Shown here piece by piece: positions 10,401 through 17,117 of a stretch of 60,856 bases of DNA (the first letter of the stretch is position 1; each line of letters starts with the position of its first letter). Under the pieces are notes generated by a model, which searched no databases, had not been told where the DNA came from, and saw nothing but the letters and a program-made list of their open reading frames with translations. A program made the translations under genes and the position numbers. Origin of the DNA: Planctomycetota bacterium (GTDB lineage: Bacteria > Planctomycetota > J058 > JAJDCP01); assembly GCA_029260765.1 (NCBI GenBank), contig JAJDCP010000099.1, forward strand, positions 1 through 60,856, given 5' to 3'.

Positions 10401-13104
10401 CGTACTCCTCCTCGAGCGCCTTCCAGTCGCCACGTTCGGCATAGATGCGCGGCAGGTTCGCGAAGGCCTCGTGGTTTTCGGGATCCTCCGCCAACGCGCT
10501 GCGGTACCCACGTGCAGCCCCCTCTGGGTCGAGCAGCTTCTCTTCCATCACCCGGGCCACGCGGCAATGCTGCTGCGCACGGGCCTTGCCCGGCGGGAGT
10601 GCCGTGACCCGCAGGGAAAGCACGCGGGTCAGACGGATCCAATCATCGAGCTTGTCGCACAGCCTCTCGAGCAGATCGGCGGCCTTGTCGTTGTCGGGAT
10701 CGAGGCTGAGCAGCTTCTCCAGCGTGTCCGCCGCGCGCTTCGGCTGATGCAAGCGCTGCCGCTGCACCCGCGCCAGCTTGAGCAACACAGCGCCCTGCGT
10801 CTTGCGGTTGACCGAGATCTCCGCCTGGGAACGCAGGGTTGCTTCAAGCGCCGACCAGTCTTTGAGCTGCTCGTCCAGCTCGCCCAGACGCTCGTGGACC
10901 TCGGGATTGTGGGGCGCAATCTTCAGTGCCATGCGGACCACAGCACGGGCCATCGGTACATCCCGCGTACGCTTGAGCACCTGCTCGGAGAGGAACAACG
11001 CCCGCTCGGTCAGCTCTTTGCTTCCCTCGCCCATCTCCGTCAGACGCCGGAAACTGCTCACTGCCTCTTCGAAGCGCTCAGACTTGAGCAGCAGCCGGAA
11101 CTCCGCCTCCGCCGCATGCCGATCACTGGGATCTTCGCGCAGCAGGTTGCGGTAGATCAGCAGCGCCGCAGCCACATCCCCGTCGAGCGCTTCGAGGCGC
11201 GCCTTGCGCAACTGCAGCTCACGCGAATTCTCGACGTGGGCCGTCGCATCGGTGCTTTCATACAAACGCCGCAAGCCACGGGTGTCCTGGCTCTCCTCGC
11301 AGATCGACTCGAGCGTTCGCCAGGCCCATTGGTTCGAGGGCATCAACTCGAGCAGCTTCTCGAGCCAGTATGCCGACCGGCTCGGCTTGCCGAGCTCTTC
11401 TCGATACAGCGTGGCCAGCTTGCGCATCAGGTGGATGCGGCGCGAGCGCTTGGTGCGTTCAGAATTCAGCTCGAGCTCGAAAACCTGCACCAGCCTGGTG
11501 AAATCGCCGAAACGGGCGTAGTTGGTAATGACATCGTCCAGCACCTCGGGCTCGTCGGGTTTCAGCTCGAGTATGGCCTGGTAGCTCTCGTCGGCCTGCT
11601 CACGCCACCCCAACCAGTCGCGGCAGAGATTGGCGCGCTTGTAGTGCAGCCGGAAGAGGCTCTCGCGGTCGCGGGCGCGAGAGATCAGCACCCGGTACAG
11701 AGCTTCGATCTGCTCGTACGCGTCCAGATTGAACAGGCGCAATTCGAGCTCGCGGGCGTGCTCATCGACGAAGGCGGCTGCCTCGACCATATCCGGATCG
11801 AAGCTGAGCAGCTTGAGGTAGCGGAAGCCCGCCAGGACCGGATCTTCGATGTTCTCCGCGTAGAAAGCAGCCGACTGGCGCAGCCGCGAAACCCGCTCGC
11901 GGTCGGTCTTCGCCAGCTTGAAGGCTTTGTCTTTCAGTTGCGCTTCCGCCATCGCGTCGCCACCGGCCCGGTAGAGCTCGGCCAGCCGCTCGAGGTCATC
12001 CTGGGTCGGATCGGACTCGACGACCACGCTCAGCTCACGGATGGCATCCTCGCGCCGTGCGAGCTTACCGCGCAGAATCGCAGCCCGACGGCGCCGCAGC
12101 TCGTTCTCACGCTCGGGGCAGAGCTCGATCAAGCTGGCCAACTGCTCGAGCAGGCCCTCGTGGTCACCGCAAGCCTTCAAAGCCTCGGCGATCTTCTCTG
12201 CCAGCTCGACGTTCTTCGGCTGACTGCCACGGGCATCCTTGAAGGCTCGAGTCGCCAACGAGATCTTGCCGTCTTTCGAGAGCAGCTGCCCGAGCGCAAA
12301 GAAGAGGTCGGCCTTTTTCTCGCGGTCTTTGCACAGCTTCAAGCGCATGCGCAGCACTTTGACCTGGATGTCCTCACGGCCGCGCCGCAGACAAAACGCC
12401 TCCACATCGTCGAGTACGTCGGCGCGCGGCCGGCCCGACAGGAAGCTCAGGTTCATCTCCCCCGCGGTCTCGAGGTCGCCGAGCTCTTCCATGGCACGGG
12501 CCAGCTGCACGCGCAGCCAAATGCTGGTGGGGTCGTCCTCGAGCGCCTCGTTGGCCAGGCGTTTCAGCGGGCTCCATGCTTCGAGCCGCTTATACAGGTC
12601 GACCAGCGCGTCCAGGGCGACCTTCGAACGGTTGAGCCGCCAGGCTGCTTCGTAGGGCTCACGCGCCTCCTCGGTCTTTGCGAGCTCTTCTTTGTAGATG
12701 CGGCCCCGCTCGCACAACATGGCTGCGCGGAACTTGTCCTCCTTCTGTGCCTCCTCGACCTCGTGCAGCATCTCGAGCGCCTTGTCCCACTTGGCCTGTT
12801 TCTTGAAGACGTCGAGCAGGTTGAGGGCAGGTTGGGAGGAAACCGCGAGCGCCCGTGCCTCCTCGAGAAAGTTGACGGCCTTGTCGGTATCGTCGAGATG
12901 CACATCGACGAGATGTCCGGCTTCGAGCAGGAATTGCTCGCGTTGCTGGGGATCGTCGCTCTTGGCCGCCAGACCTTCATAGAGCTCGACCAGCTCGGCC
13001 CACATGTTCTTCTTGCTGTAATGGCTGCGCAGTTCGTCGAGACCCTTGGCGTCCTCGGGGTTCTCGAGCAAACGGGTGCGCAGGGTTTCCACAGACTCCG
13101 CCAT
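4471..13104 (-). CDS. Giant tetratricopeptide-repeat solenoid protein (2877 aa)
   Basis: This single frame has no signal peptide and no evident membrane segment. Almost the whole length is made of 34-38-residue TPR-type helical pairs with recurrent A..LY...L...P....A patterns, beginning within the first 100 residues. The last 350 or so residues form a different, more globular domain (around ELEVLESCLNVAAPVLFKSL and LFISESFLQTYPLEAARFL) that resembles the end of giant TPR proteins in myxobacteria; this is a recollection of family appearance. It is probably a cytoplasmic scaffold. The ATG follows the stop codon of the upstream O-antigen-ligase-like gene with no gap, so the two are almost certainly co-transcribed. 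Binding partners cannot be read from the sequence. Confidence 0.9.
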   Translation of the reverse strand: MAESVETLRTRLLENPEDAKGLDELRSHYSKKNMWAELVELYEGLAAKSDDPQQREQFLLEAGHLVDVHLDDTDKAVNFLEEARALAVSSQPALNLLDVFKKQAKWDKALEMLHEVEEAQKEDKFRAAMLCERGRIYKEELAKTEEAREPYEAAWRLNRSKVALDALVDLYKRLEAWSPLKRLANEALEDDPTSIWLRVQLARAMEELGDLETAGEMNLSFLSGRPRADVLDDVEAFCLRRGREDIQVKVLRMRLKLCKDREKKADLFFALGQLLSKDGKISLATRAFKDARGSQPKNVELAEKIAEALKACGDHEGLLEQLASLIELCPERENELRRRRAAILRGKLARREDAIRELSVVVESDPTQDDLERLAELYRAGGDAMAEAQLKDKAFKLAKTDRERVSRLRQSAAFYAENIEDPVLAGFRYLKLLSFDPDMVEAAAFVDEHARELELRLFNLDAYEQIEALYRVLISRARDRESLFRLHYKRANLCRDWLGWREQADESYQAILELKPDEPEVLDDVITNYARFGDFTRLVQVFELELNSERTKRSRRIHLMRKLATLYREELGKPSRSAYWLEKLLELMPSNQWAWRTLESICEESQDTRGLRRLYESTDATAHVENSRELQLRKARLEALDGDVAAALLIYRNLLREDPSDRHAAEAEFRLLLKSERFEEAVSSFRRLTEMGEGSKELTERALFLSEQVLKRTRDVPMARAVVRMALKIAPHNPEVHERLGELDEQLKDWSALEATLRSQAEISVNRKTQGAVLLKLARVQRQRLHQPKRAADTLEKLLSLDPDNDKAADLLERLCDKLDDWIRLTRVLSLRVTALPPGKARAQQHCRVARVMEEKLLDPEGAARGYRSALAEDPENHEAFANLPRIYAERGDWKALEEEYARRIARPRAKSELLPDLLKLGDLYNRRLHNRDRAADCYRAAIVINQEEVPCLDFMIEYLREKDHYLELAKMLELRLVAKPAPGAPLRVHQELAELYTAKAYDPERAVSHWNQVLSEAPTDKVRDNLQVLYRMSGMMRELSQLFIEWADTADGTKQGRLLAEAARVLAEELGERDEAVKLYRQALDIDEHNSRTRRELAELLRRMGADDELEALYSGLDSKDMPEVEALEVLRERSVYLFDRDPERACQALEEYLHHRPTDVDAARSLAALYRSLGRFRHLWELLKQLLKAEKSPAAQISVRLELGRVAFRDRSRLREAIAIVKEAITDDARGLPALRMLQALYREEGTEKGELQCLKREARIVADQPQKLNLAVKIGELYEFKLEDLHKALKIYETALARDQRNFGAIVAMERVSEKLKFVDGVAVALEARRQLVDDPDTKRYLDLRLSEIYESNHQMEDAVAVLRRSLKIAEGDAVTLHRLGRLEATIGQHGEAARLLGEAAEKLENGGDHNQLIRVYELLATQHEALGQKAEAVVVLGKLAELAARTSRRVHERVALDGLLRHSLEPAEEALRAERRAELALAETDMRTAGRCLLRAGTAHKQLKDFDQAKALFRRALSTERAPVETAEQLAEVCSRTKDKEGWLEALEELARRAPEVATRARALVAKAGVLRNLKQLDAAFLTAQRAVVICPDAVNGWQLLYRLAKTRNDLNTEAHCLERLAELSTVAKRVKIFKNLGTVYKALQLPTREINAYARLLSIAPKNTEARKRLIELYRQEGRIRELLQLLDEEITRSDPPKLKAALKLERASLLLKLGREEDALYELDNALKLDPQNAEVRQQLIRLAKSRHDNLRLARVLELEAGESGKALGWLELAKLRQESLGDIFGAMDAAEKGLALAEDKSAFYEALHDLYERTGSFRKLADLRGLRAELVEDDSERVALLLRKGETERNQLYDFVSACQSMRSVLELDHDNAEALKHLREMLEAQGHLTEFAELLDGLGDDFAEQRAWAWLKVARSERAAGESDAARAALEKAREASPENSHLELFELSLSDTESRDWERYATVLRAACEDAPESEKGTLEKELGMALLHRLDKPKLALKAFREALKHDMSEKEGMEAAEACLVCLEKLEKWEPWFDAARQLAELKGAKDPRAGAAVYRRMGVQYGKLKLASKARGVYRKAVQLDPQDRISLEALLQTAIDRGKVDEARAWLGLLTQVGTPAEKGAAFLELAKAPYVREAAEERLHLEAAVKNDPQLREACLGLIPIYKREQEWEALHGVTERLLAHGDWEPKQEAQLLSFRARSREERGDFKGASLDYDASVRLWPKVRKTWAALAQASYKAERYEEVWPALQRALERGLTDEDFELRLQAADAEEKCGHFPQAVELYRQILDENSGQEQAITRLFALVEHLPDEEGALELFKRLAADSSPEDAVERYLRAGQLAVSVGNLVEAESLYLEASSMAGDDPRPLQKLAELYRERKDWELALGYLQELLTLALSSEQRARIYFDIGEIYRDGLSDLGSALKAFESVLNEGISEVESRALQAVEPLLDEDLESLEGFVNLPQARQDSQAELLARLRLAKLYLRVGKRSEALTEYERILQIKEVNEHALATIAQVCFEVGDLERAAAAHRRLVAQNPMRAESYRALMRIFSLRKDAFGAAGALESYTILVGPKRARRESVGIYIDRRKPAEPGPISDELRAQYFFELSPELEVLESCLNVAAPVLFKSLEKLYRPSDLLGRKLKSRGKVWERVREVAQEIGFKEVEVYRMPDGAALDIDLLPGSPNLLFISESFLQTYPLEAARFLIARKLELFHGARSLAALEEELLVNLVNSMFLSLSRGLSRRLLGSVDVTGLKKLRWSLMGSGKRQVEEAAAKVAEHGVPDVLAWREAILAGAERAALVVSGSLEHTLRARIGLKDVSSAAKRLEADDLAGALALHPSAQTLLGFYNSEAYAEIWRERR

Positions 13105-15195
13105 TCAGGAGCCTCCCCGTTCTTGAGCGCGCGTCAGCTGCTCGGCATCCAATTGACGGAAATCATTGCGCGCCAGCGCCGAGAGACGCAGCGCTTCGCG
13201 ATAGCTGTTTGCGGCTCTAGAGGAGTTGCTGGGAAACAGCGCATCAGCAAACAGTAGATGATGATACGGATGGCTGGGATGCTTGCCGACCGCCTGCTCG
13301 AGGAAAGGCAGCGCGCGCGCATGCTGGCCAGCCTGGAGCAGCAGCATGCCGGAGCGGAACGGCAGGTCGGCGTTGCGCGGCTCGAGCAGAGCCGCCGCAT
13401 CGAGAGCTGCCAGAGCCGCCTCCAACGCTCCCGACTCACCACGGCCTGCACGCTGTGCCAGAACATTGGCCAGCTCGACCCGTGGCTCCGCATCTAGAGG
13501 TCGCAGTGCGCAGGCCTGCAGCAACGCCTCGCTGGCCTGGGGCAGTGCCTCCGCACAGGTCTGGGGCTGCTGCCGACAACGCTCGAGCTCTGCGGCAGCA
13601 GTCTTCAACTGTGCGTCCGCCTCCACTTCGTTGGGAAGCACGCCCAGAAACAACCAGGCAAAGGGCACGGCAGCCAGCAGGACCGCAGAAAAGCGCACGG
13701 CAGACAATTTCTGCAGGACCGAGCCAGGAAAACTGTGCCCCGCGCCCGCGCTCAAGACACAGCCCAGGCAGACCGCCGCCGCCAGCAAGATCCCCGGGGA
13801 TGAGAAATCCAGATCGAGCATGCCATGCAGGCAAAGCGCCGCCAGCCCTGAGCCCAGGCCGATCACCACCACCTCGGCAGGCAGCCGCCGCAACAGCCGT
13901 CCGCCGCCCAAATATCCTGCACATACCAGGCCGGCCAAGGCCATGGCTTTTTCCCCACGCCACTTCAATCCGACAAGGCTGACCAGGGCCACAGCCAGCG
14001 CCAGCCCCAGCACACCTACCACAATCCGGCCGATAGCCGGTGGAGGAGTGTCCGGGCGCGCAGTGTCCGCGGTCGCAACCTTGGCAATCTCTCTCATCCA
14101 AACATACACGGACATCACTAAAAGCAACAGGCCAGGCAGCCCGAGGTCCGTCAGAGTCTGGATCGCCAGGCTATGTGCGAAACGTGTGTCTTCAGAGCGC
14201 TCCGGGCGGAACTCCTGATAGGTCTGGGCAAAACCCGCCGGCCCCCAGCCGAGTAAGGGTTTCTGGGCCGTGGCCCGGAGCCCGGCTTGCCAGTATTCCA
14301 GACGCACAGCCAGCGAGACACCGCCCGGCGTGCTCTCGAGACCGCGCAGCCCGGCGCTCAGCCCGAAAGCCACGCCCCCCAACAGCAACATCCCGGCGGC
14401 GGCGAGCGCGACCTTTTTCCTCCAAAGCGGGCGCACTCCCAGCAGGGCCCCCAAGCAGCCCAGGGCGCCACAGGCGATGCCCGCCTTCGAACGCGTGGCA
14501 AGCAGGGCCAGGCCGAAGACCACGCAGAGCGCCAGGCACCAGAGTTTGCGCGCTGGCTGCGGGCGGAACAACAGCGCGCAGCACAGCGCCAGAGGCAGGC
14601 ACAGAAAGCCGGCGAGCAGGTTCGAGATCAGGAAACTCCCACTGGCCGCGTGCTCGTACAAACGCCCGACGAACGCCGCCCGCATGGCTTCGGGCAGGGC
14701 GAGCATCTCCGGGTTCGCCTCGAACTCACGCCGGGCCGCCCCCAGCTCGTAGGCGAATTCCCACAGGGCCAGGCAGGCGATGGCCAGGGCGACAGCGAGG
14801 AACATGCGCAGCAACAGCTCACGAAACGCCGGCTCCCGTGCCGCGTCGGCGACCACACACAAGACCGCAAAGGCCGCCCCCGCATCGCAGACCACCCGCC
14901 AGGCCTCGTTGCGGTCGGCCGCCCACAGGCAGGCCAGGCCGGCCCAGATCAGCCCGAGCGCCGGAAACAGCAGCTGCCTGAAGGGCTGCGGAGCCGGCTG
15001 ATCCAGCGCGCGCCGCAGCAACCAGAAGACCGCAGCCAGCAGGCAGAGGGCGTCGATGAACAGGTTGATGGATGGGAAGCTGAACGAGGCCTGCAGGCCA
15101 GAGATCCACAGACGCGTGCCCAGCACGAGCCCCAGGCTGGCGATCAGGCAGGCATCGAAGACCTTCAGCTGGCGGAGGCGCTGTTCAACCTGCAT
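13105..15195 (-). CDS. O-antigen ligase (Wzy_C)-like polytopic membrane protein with C-terminal TPRs
   Basis: About a dozen hydrophobic segments span residues 15-520. A large extracytoplasmic loop around residues 290-360 contains the RLEYWQAGLRATAQKPLLGWG stretch, typical of O-antigen ligase/polymerase Wzy_C proteins (R...W......P..G.G, then a downstream H in FAHSLAIQTLTDLG). The last 150 residues are soluble TPR-like helices. ATG 15195 lies inside the last codons of the upstream amidotransferase gene (11-base overlap). The family joins or polymerises lipid-linked glycans in the inner membrane, but many bacterial members have no known substrate. No glycosyltransferases are adjacent, so the substrate is open. 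Confidence 0.8.
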   Translation of the reverse strand: MQVEQRLRQLKVFDACLIASLGLVLGTRLWISGLQASFSFPSINLFIDALCLLAAVFWLLRRALDQPAPQPFRQLLFPALGLIWAGLACLWAADRNEAWRVVCDAGAAFAVLCVVADAAREPAFRELLLRMFLAVALAIACLALWEFAYELGAARREFEANPEMLALPEAMRAAFVGRLYEHAASGSFLISNLLAGFLCLPLALCCALLFRPQPARKLWCLALCVVFGLALLATRSKAGIACGALGCLGALLGVRPLWRKKVALAAAGMLLLGGVAFGLSAGLRGLESTPGGVSLAVRLEYWQAGLRATAQKPLLGWGPAGFAQTYQEFRPERSEDTRFAHSLAIQTLTDLGLPGLLLLVMSVYVWMREIAKVATADTARPDTPPPAIGRIVVGVLGLALAVALVSLVGLKWRGEKAMALAGLVCAGYLGGGRLLRRLPAEVVVIGLGSGLAALCLHGMLDLDFSSPGILLAAAVCLGCVLSAGAGHSFPGSVLQKLSAVRFSAVLLAAVPFAWLFLGVLPNEVEADAQLKTAAAELERCRQQPQTCAEALPQASEALLQACALRPLDAEPRVELANVLAQRAGRGESGALEAALAALDAAALLEPRNADLPFRSGMLLLQAGQHARALPFLEQAVGKHPSHPYHHLLFADALFPSNSSRAANSYREALRLSALARNDFRQLDAEQLTRAQERGGS

Positions 15196-15826
15196 GGCCG
15201 GCCCCCACCGGCACGCGAGCCCGCAGAAAGTTCGCCAACAGCTGGCCACCAGCGGGAGTGCGGAAAGACTCAGGATGGAACTGCACCCCCACCAGCCACG
15301 GCAGCTCGCGGTGACGCAGGCCCATCAGCTCAGCCTGGTCGTCGCTGCGGCAGCTGACCTCGAGGCAGGCCGGTACATCGGCCTCGCTGACGATCAGCGA
15401 ATGGTAGCGCATCGCCTCGAAAGGCTGCGGCAGACCCGCGAACAGACCACGCCCATCGTGGCGCATGGCGGAGGTCTTGCCGTGCATCATGCGCGCCGCG
15501 GGAACCGTGCGCCCGCCGAACACTTCAGCCAGACACTGATGCCCCAGGCAGACGCCGAGCACCGGGATGCGTCCAGCGAAGTGGCGGATGGCCGCGCAGG
15601 AGATACCCGCATCGGCCGGTTCCCCGGGCCCCGGTGAGATGAGCAGGTGGCTGGGTTGCTGGGCCTCGAGCTCGGGCAGGCTGAGGGCATCGTTGCGGAA
15701 GACCCGCGGCACAAAGCCCTGGCGCGCACACTCCTGCACGAGGTTGTAGCTGAAGGAGTCGTAGTTGTCGACCAAGATCACGCGTGAGCCCGCCGCCGCC
15801 CACGCGGGTGCCGCAGCCCCGGTCAC
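15185..15826 (-). CDS. pabA: Anthranilate/aminodeoxychorismate synthase glutamine amidotransferase subunit
   Basis: This is a class I glutamine amidotransferase: ILVDNYDSFSYNL at the N-terminus, oxyanion-loop SPGPGEP, nucleophile Cys in GVCLGHQCLAE, and the His-Glu pair in GVQFHPES near the end. It supplies ammonia from glutamine to a chorismate-using synthase for folate or tryptophan. The start chosen is GTG 15826, whose GTGA overlaps the stop of the upstream gene; a longer ATG at 15853 would sit inside that gene. No PabB/TrpE partner is in the window, so whether it serves folate or tryptophan cannot be decided. Its place before the Wzy-like and TPR genes looks like a housekeeping gene caught in an unrelated unit. 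Confidence 0.88.
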   Translation of the reverse strand: MTGAAAPAWAAAGSRVILVDNYDSFSYNLVQECARQGFVPRVFRNDALSLPELEAQQPSHLLISPGPGEPADAGISCAAIRHFAGRIPVLGVCLGHQCLAEVFGGRTVPAARMMHGKTSAMRHDGRGLFAGLPQPFEAMRYHSLIVSEADVPACLEVSCRSDDQAELMGLRHRELPWLVGVQFHPESFRTPAGGQLLANFLRARVPVGAGHAG

Positions 15827-16275
15827 GAAAGCTGCTCGAGCACGGCGCTCCAATCAGCGACGAGCTTCTCGACCGCGGTCACACGCTTGCGCAGCACGGG
15901 CAGCTGCAGGGTCTCGCCGCGGGCCACCAGCAGGTCGTCGATGCAGGTCTCGAGGCACAGGGCCGCCAGCTTGCTTCCCTGGCCAGCCTGCTGTTCGGCG
16001 CTAAAGTGCACGCGCGAGCGCACCTCGGGCAGGCCTTGCAGGTAGCGCAGCTCGAACTTGTCGTGCAGGTGCTTGAGGAAGCGCCGCAGGCTCTGGGTCA
16101 TGGTGCGGAAGCCTTTGTGACGCAGGCCGCGGTCGGCCAGGCCGACGCAGAGCTCGAGCAACAGCTCGTCGCGCTCGTCGCCAACGAACGGTCCCTCACC
16201 GTGCACCACGCCCTGCAGCGCCTGGCGGGCTTCGTCGGTCAGCTCGAGGTTGTCGCGGAACCAGCGTTTCAACAT
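15823..16275 (-). CDS. Hypothetical helical protein (150 aa)
   Basis: ATG 16275 begins MLKRWFRDNLELTDEARQAL. The frame could extend upstream, but that part is Arg/Ser-rich and lies in repeat DNA, so the short form is preferred. The protein is soluble and mostly helical, with a conserved-looking LHDKFELRYLQGLPEVRSRV segment. It is the first gene of the unit that continues through pabA, the O-antigen-ligase-like gene and the giant TPR gene, and its TGA overlaps the pabA GTG. I do not recognise the family. Confidence 0.65.
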   Translation of the reverse strand: MLKRWFRDNLELTDEARQALQGVVHGEGPFVGDERDELLLELCVGLADRGLRHKGFRTMTQSLRRFLKHLHDKFELRYLQGLPEVRSRVHFSAEQQAGQGSKLAALCLETCIDDLLVARGETLQLPVLRKRVTAVEKLVADWSAVLEQLS

Positions 16276-16365
16276 GCCGGCTAGTTTACCGCATGGATGT
16301 GGGGGGGAGCAAGTGGAGGGCCTGGAGCGGCTGCGGCCGCCCGTCCTCTCGGGCTTCGGGCTTCG

Positions 16366-16402
16366 GGTCCGGTCACGGTCACGGGTTCGGAACCGGTCAC
16401 GG
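16366..16402. repeat. Short palindromic repeat cluster, copy A
   Basis: Two adjacent units, GGTCCGGTCAC and GGTTCGGAACCGGTCACGG (16384-16402). The second contains the palindrome GGTTCGGAACC. Near-identical units recur at 16925-16960. Confidence 0.7.
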
Positions 16403-16589
16403 CTTCCAGAGCGCCTGACCTTGGGCTCGAGGCAACCGGCTTGGATGGCCACGACTGGTTGCGACCGCCTCCAAAAACGTCAATCACGCACGATACCGAA
16501 GCCTTTTTCTGTAGCCGGAAGGAGCTCTGGCGGAGGTTGCACCCAGAGATCCTGGGTCACCGTACGGATCGATCATCTCGTCGGTCATA

Positions 16590-16813
16590 GAGGCTGTCTC
16601 AGGGAACACGATTCCGCCATACAGTCGCTTTGGATTATCATGTATGGGCGGGGTTTACCCCCGCCCTCGGGAGGAGCGTAGCGTCCGAGTCCTCGAGGTG
16701 TAAACCCCTCCCCTACCAAGAGAAAAGTCGGCTTTTTCCCCCCGAGTCGCAGGGGCCTGAGATTGTCATCAGGAATCAATCCCACGCCTCCAAGCATTCC
16801 GTGAGACAGCCTC
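16590..16813. mobile_element. MITE, 224 bp, with terminal inverted repeats and 5-bp target duplication
   Basis: The left end GAGGCTGTCTCAGGGAA (16590-16606) and the right end TTCCGTGAGACAGCCTC (16797-16813) are inverted repeats matching at 16 of 17 positions. They are flanked on both sides by the direct repeat TCATA (16585-16589 and 16814-16818), the expected footprint of a transposase-mediated insertion. There is no transposase frame inside. The interior carries a strong hairpin (16641-16718) that also occurs at 51267-51326. The element is non-autonomous and would need a transposase elsewhere in the genome. Confidence 0.85.
16641..16718. repeat. Internal hairpin repeat of the MITE (copy 1)
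   Basis: The left arm at 16641-16666 and right arm at 16697-16718 share the core GGGGTTTACCCCC / GTAAACCCC and pair with few mismatches around a 30-base loop. The same arms, with an 8-base loop, are found at 51267-51326. Confidence 0.8.
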
Positions 16814-16924
16814 TCATAGACCGACGCTACAGGCGGCTCTCAGCCGTTCGAAGGCACGGACCAAACCTGACCGAAGACCCCGCAGCGAAGTCTCAATCAA
16901 TAGTTGACGATGTCAGGAGCTCTG

Positions 16925-16960
16925 GGTTCGGAGCCGGTCACAGGTCCGGAACCGGTCACG
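16925..16960. repeat. Short palindromic repeat cluster, copy B
   Basis: Two units, GGTTCGGAGCCGGTCACAGG (16925-16944) and GGTCCGGAACCGGTCACG (16943-16960), nearly identical to the cluster at 16366-16402. The MITE sits between the two clusters, so they may have been closer together before its insertion. Confidence 0.7.
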
Positions 16961-16997
16961 AGTTGTAAACCATATGGCAAACCAAGCTGTGCCGATC

Positions 16998-17110
16998 AAG
17001 ACCTCGCGCAGCTCGCTTTGTTCAGCGCCCCCGACCTGCTGATCGAGATCCTCTCGCCTTCCACACGCCTCACCGGGTTGACCGCCGCAGAGATCGACGC
17101 GCTCTTTTGA
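16998..17110 (+). pseudogene. Decayed Uma2-family (PD-(D/E)XK nuclease-like) gene remnant
   Basis: The plus-strand frame ends with PDLLIEILSPSTR, the hallmark strand of Uma2/DUF820 proteins, followed at once by LTGLTAAEIDALF and a stop. The latter resembles the usual Uma2 C-terminus (PGLTLDLAALF-like). The 60 or so residues normally between these two parts, including the rest of the nuclease core, are missing, and no proper N-terminus precedes it. The best reading is a gene truncated at its 5' end and joined by an internal deletion. Uma2 genes are abundant in some planctomycetes and cyanobacteria. Confidence 0.6.
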
Positions 17111-17117
17111 CCAGAAG

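Larger units (their letters stand above)
16276..17117. other. Repeat-rich intergenic region without an intact gene
   Basis: Both flanking genes are on the minus strand. The 842 bases hold two clusters of GGTTCGGAACCGGTCAC-type repeats, a complete MITE lying between them, and a decayed Uma2 gene fragment, each listed separately. The open frames here are short and change phase across the repeats. It looks like a site of repeated insertion and decay. Confidence 0.7.

Noticed and set aside
8926..13257. A 1443-residue plus-strand open frame
   Set aside because: It is the antisense shadow of the giant TPR gene. High GC leaves the opposite strand free of stops, and its sequence has no repeat or domain logic.
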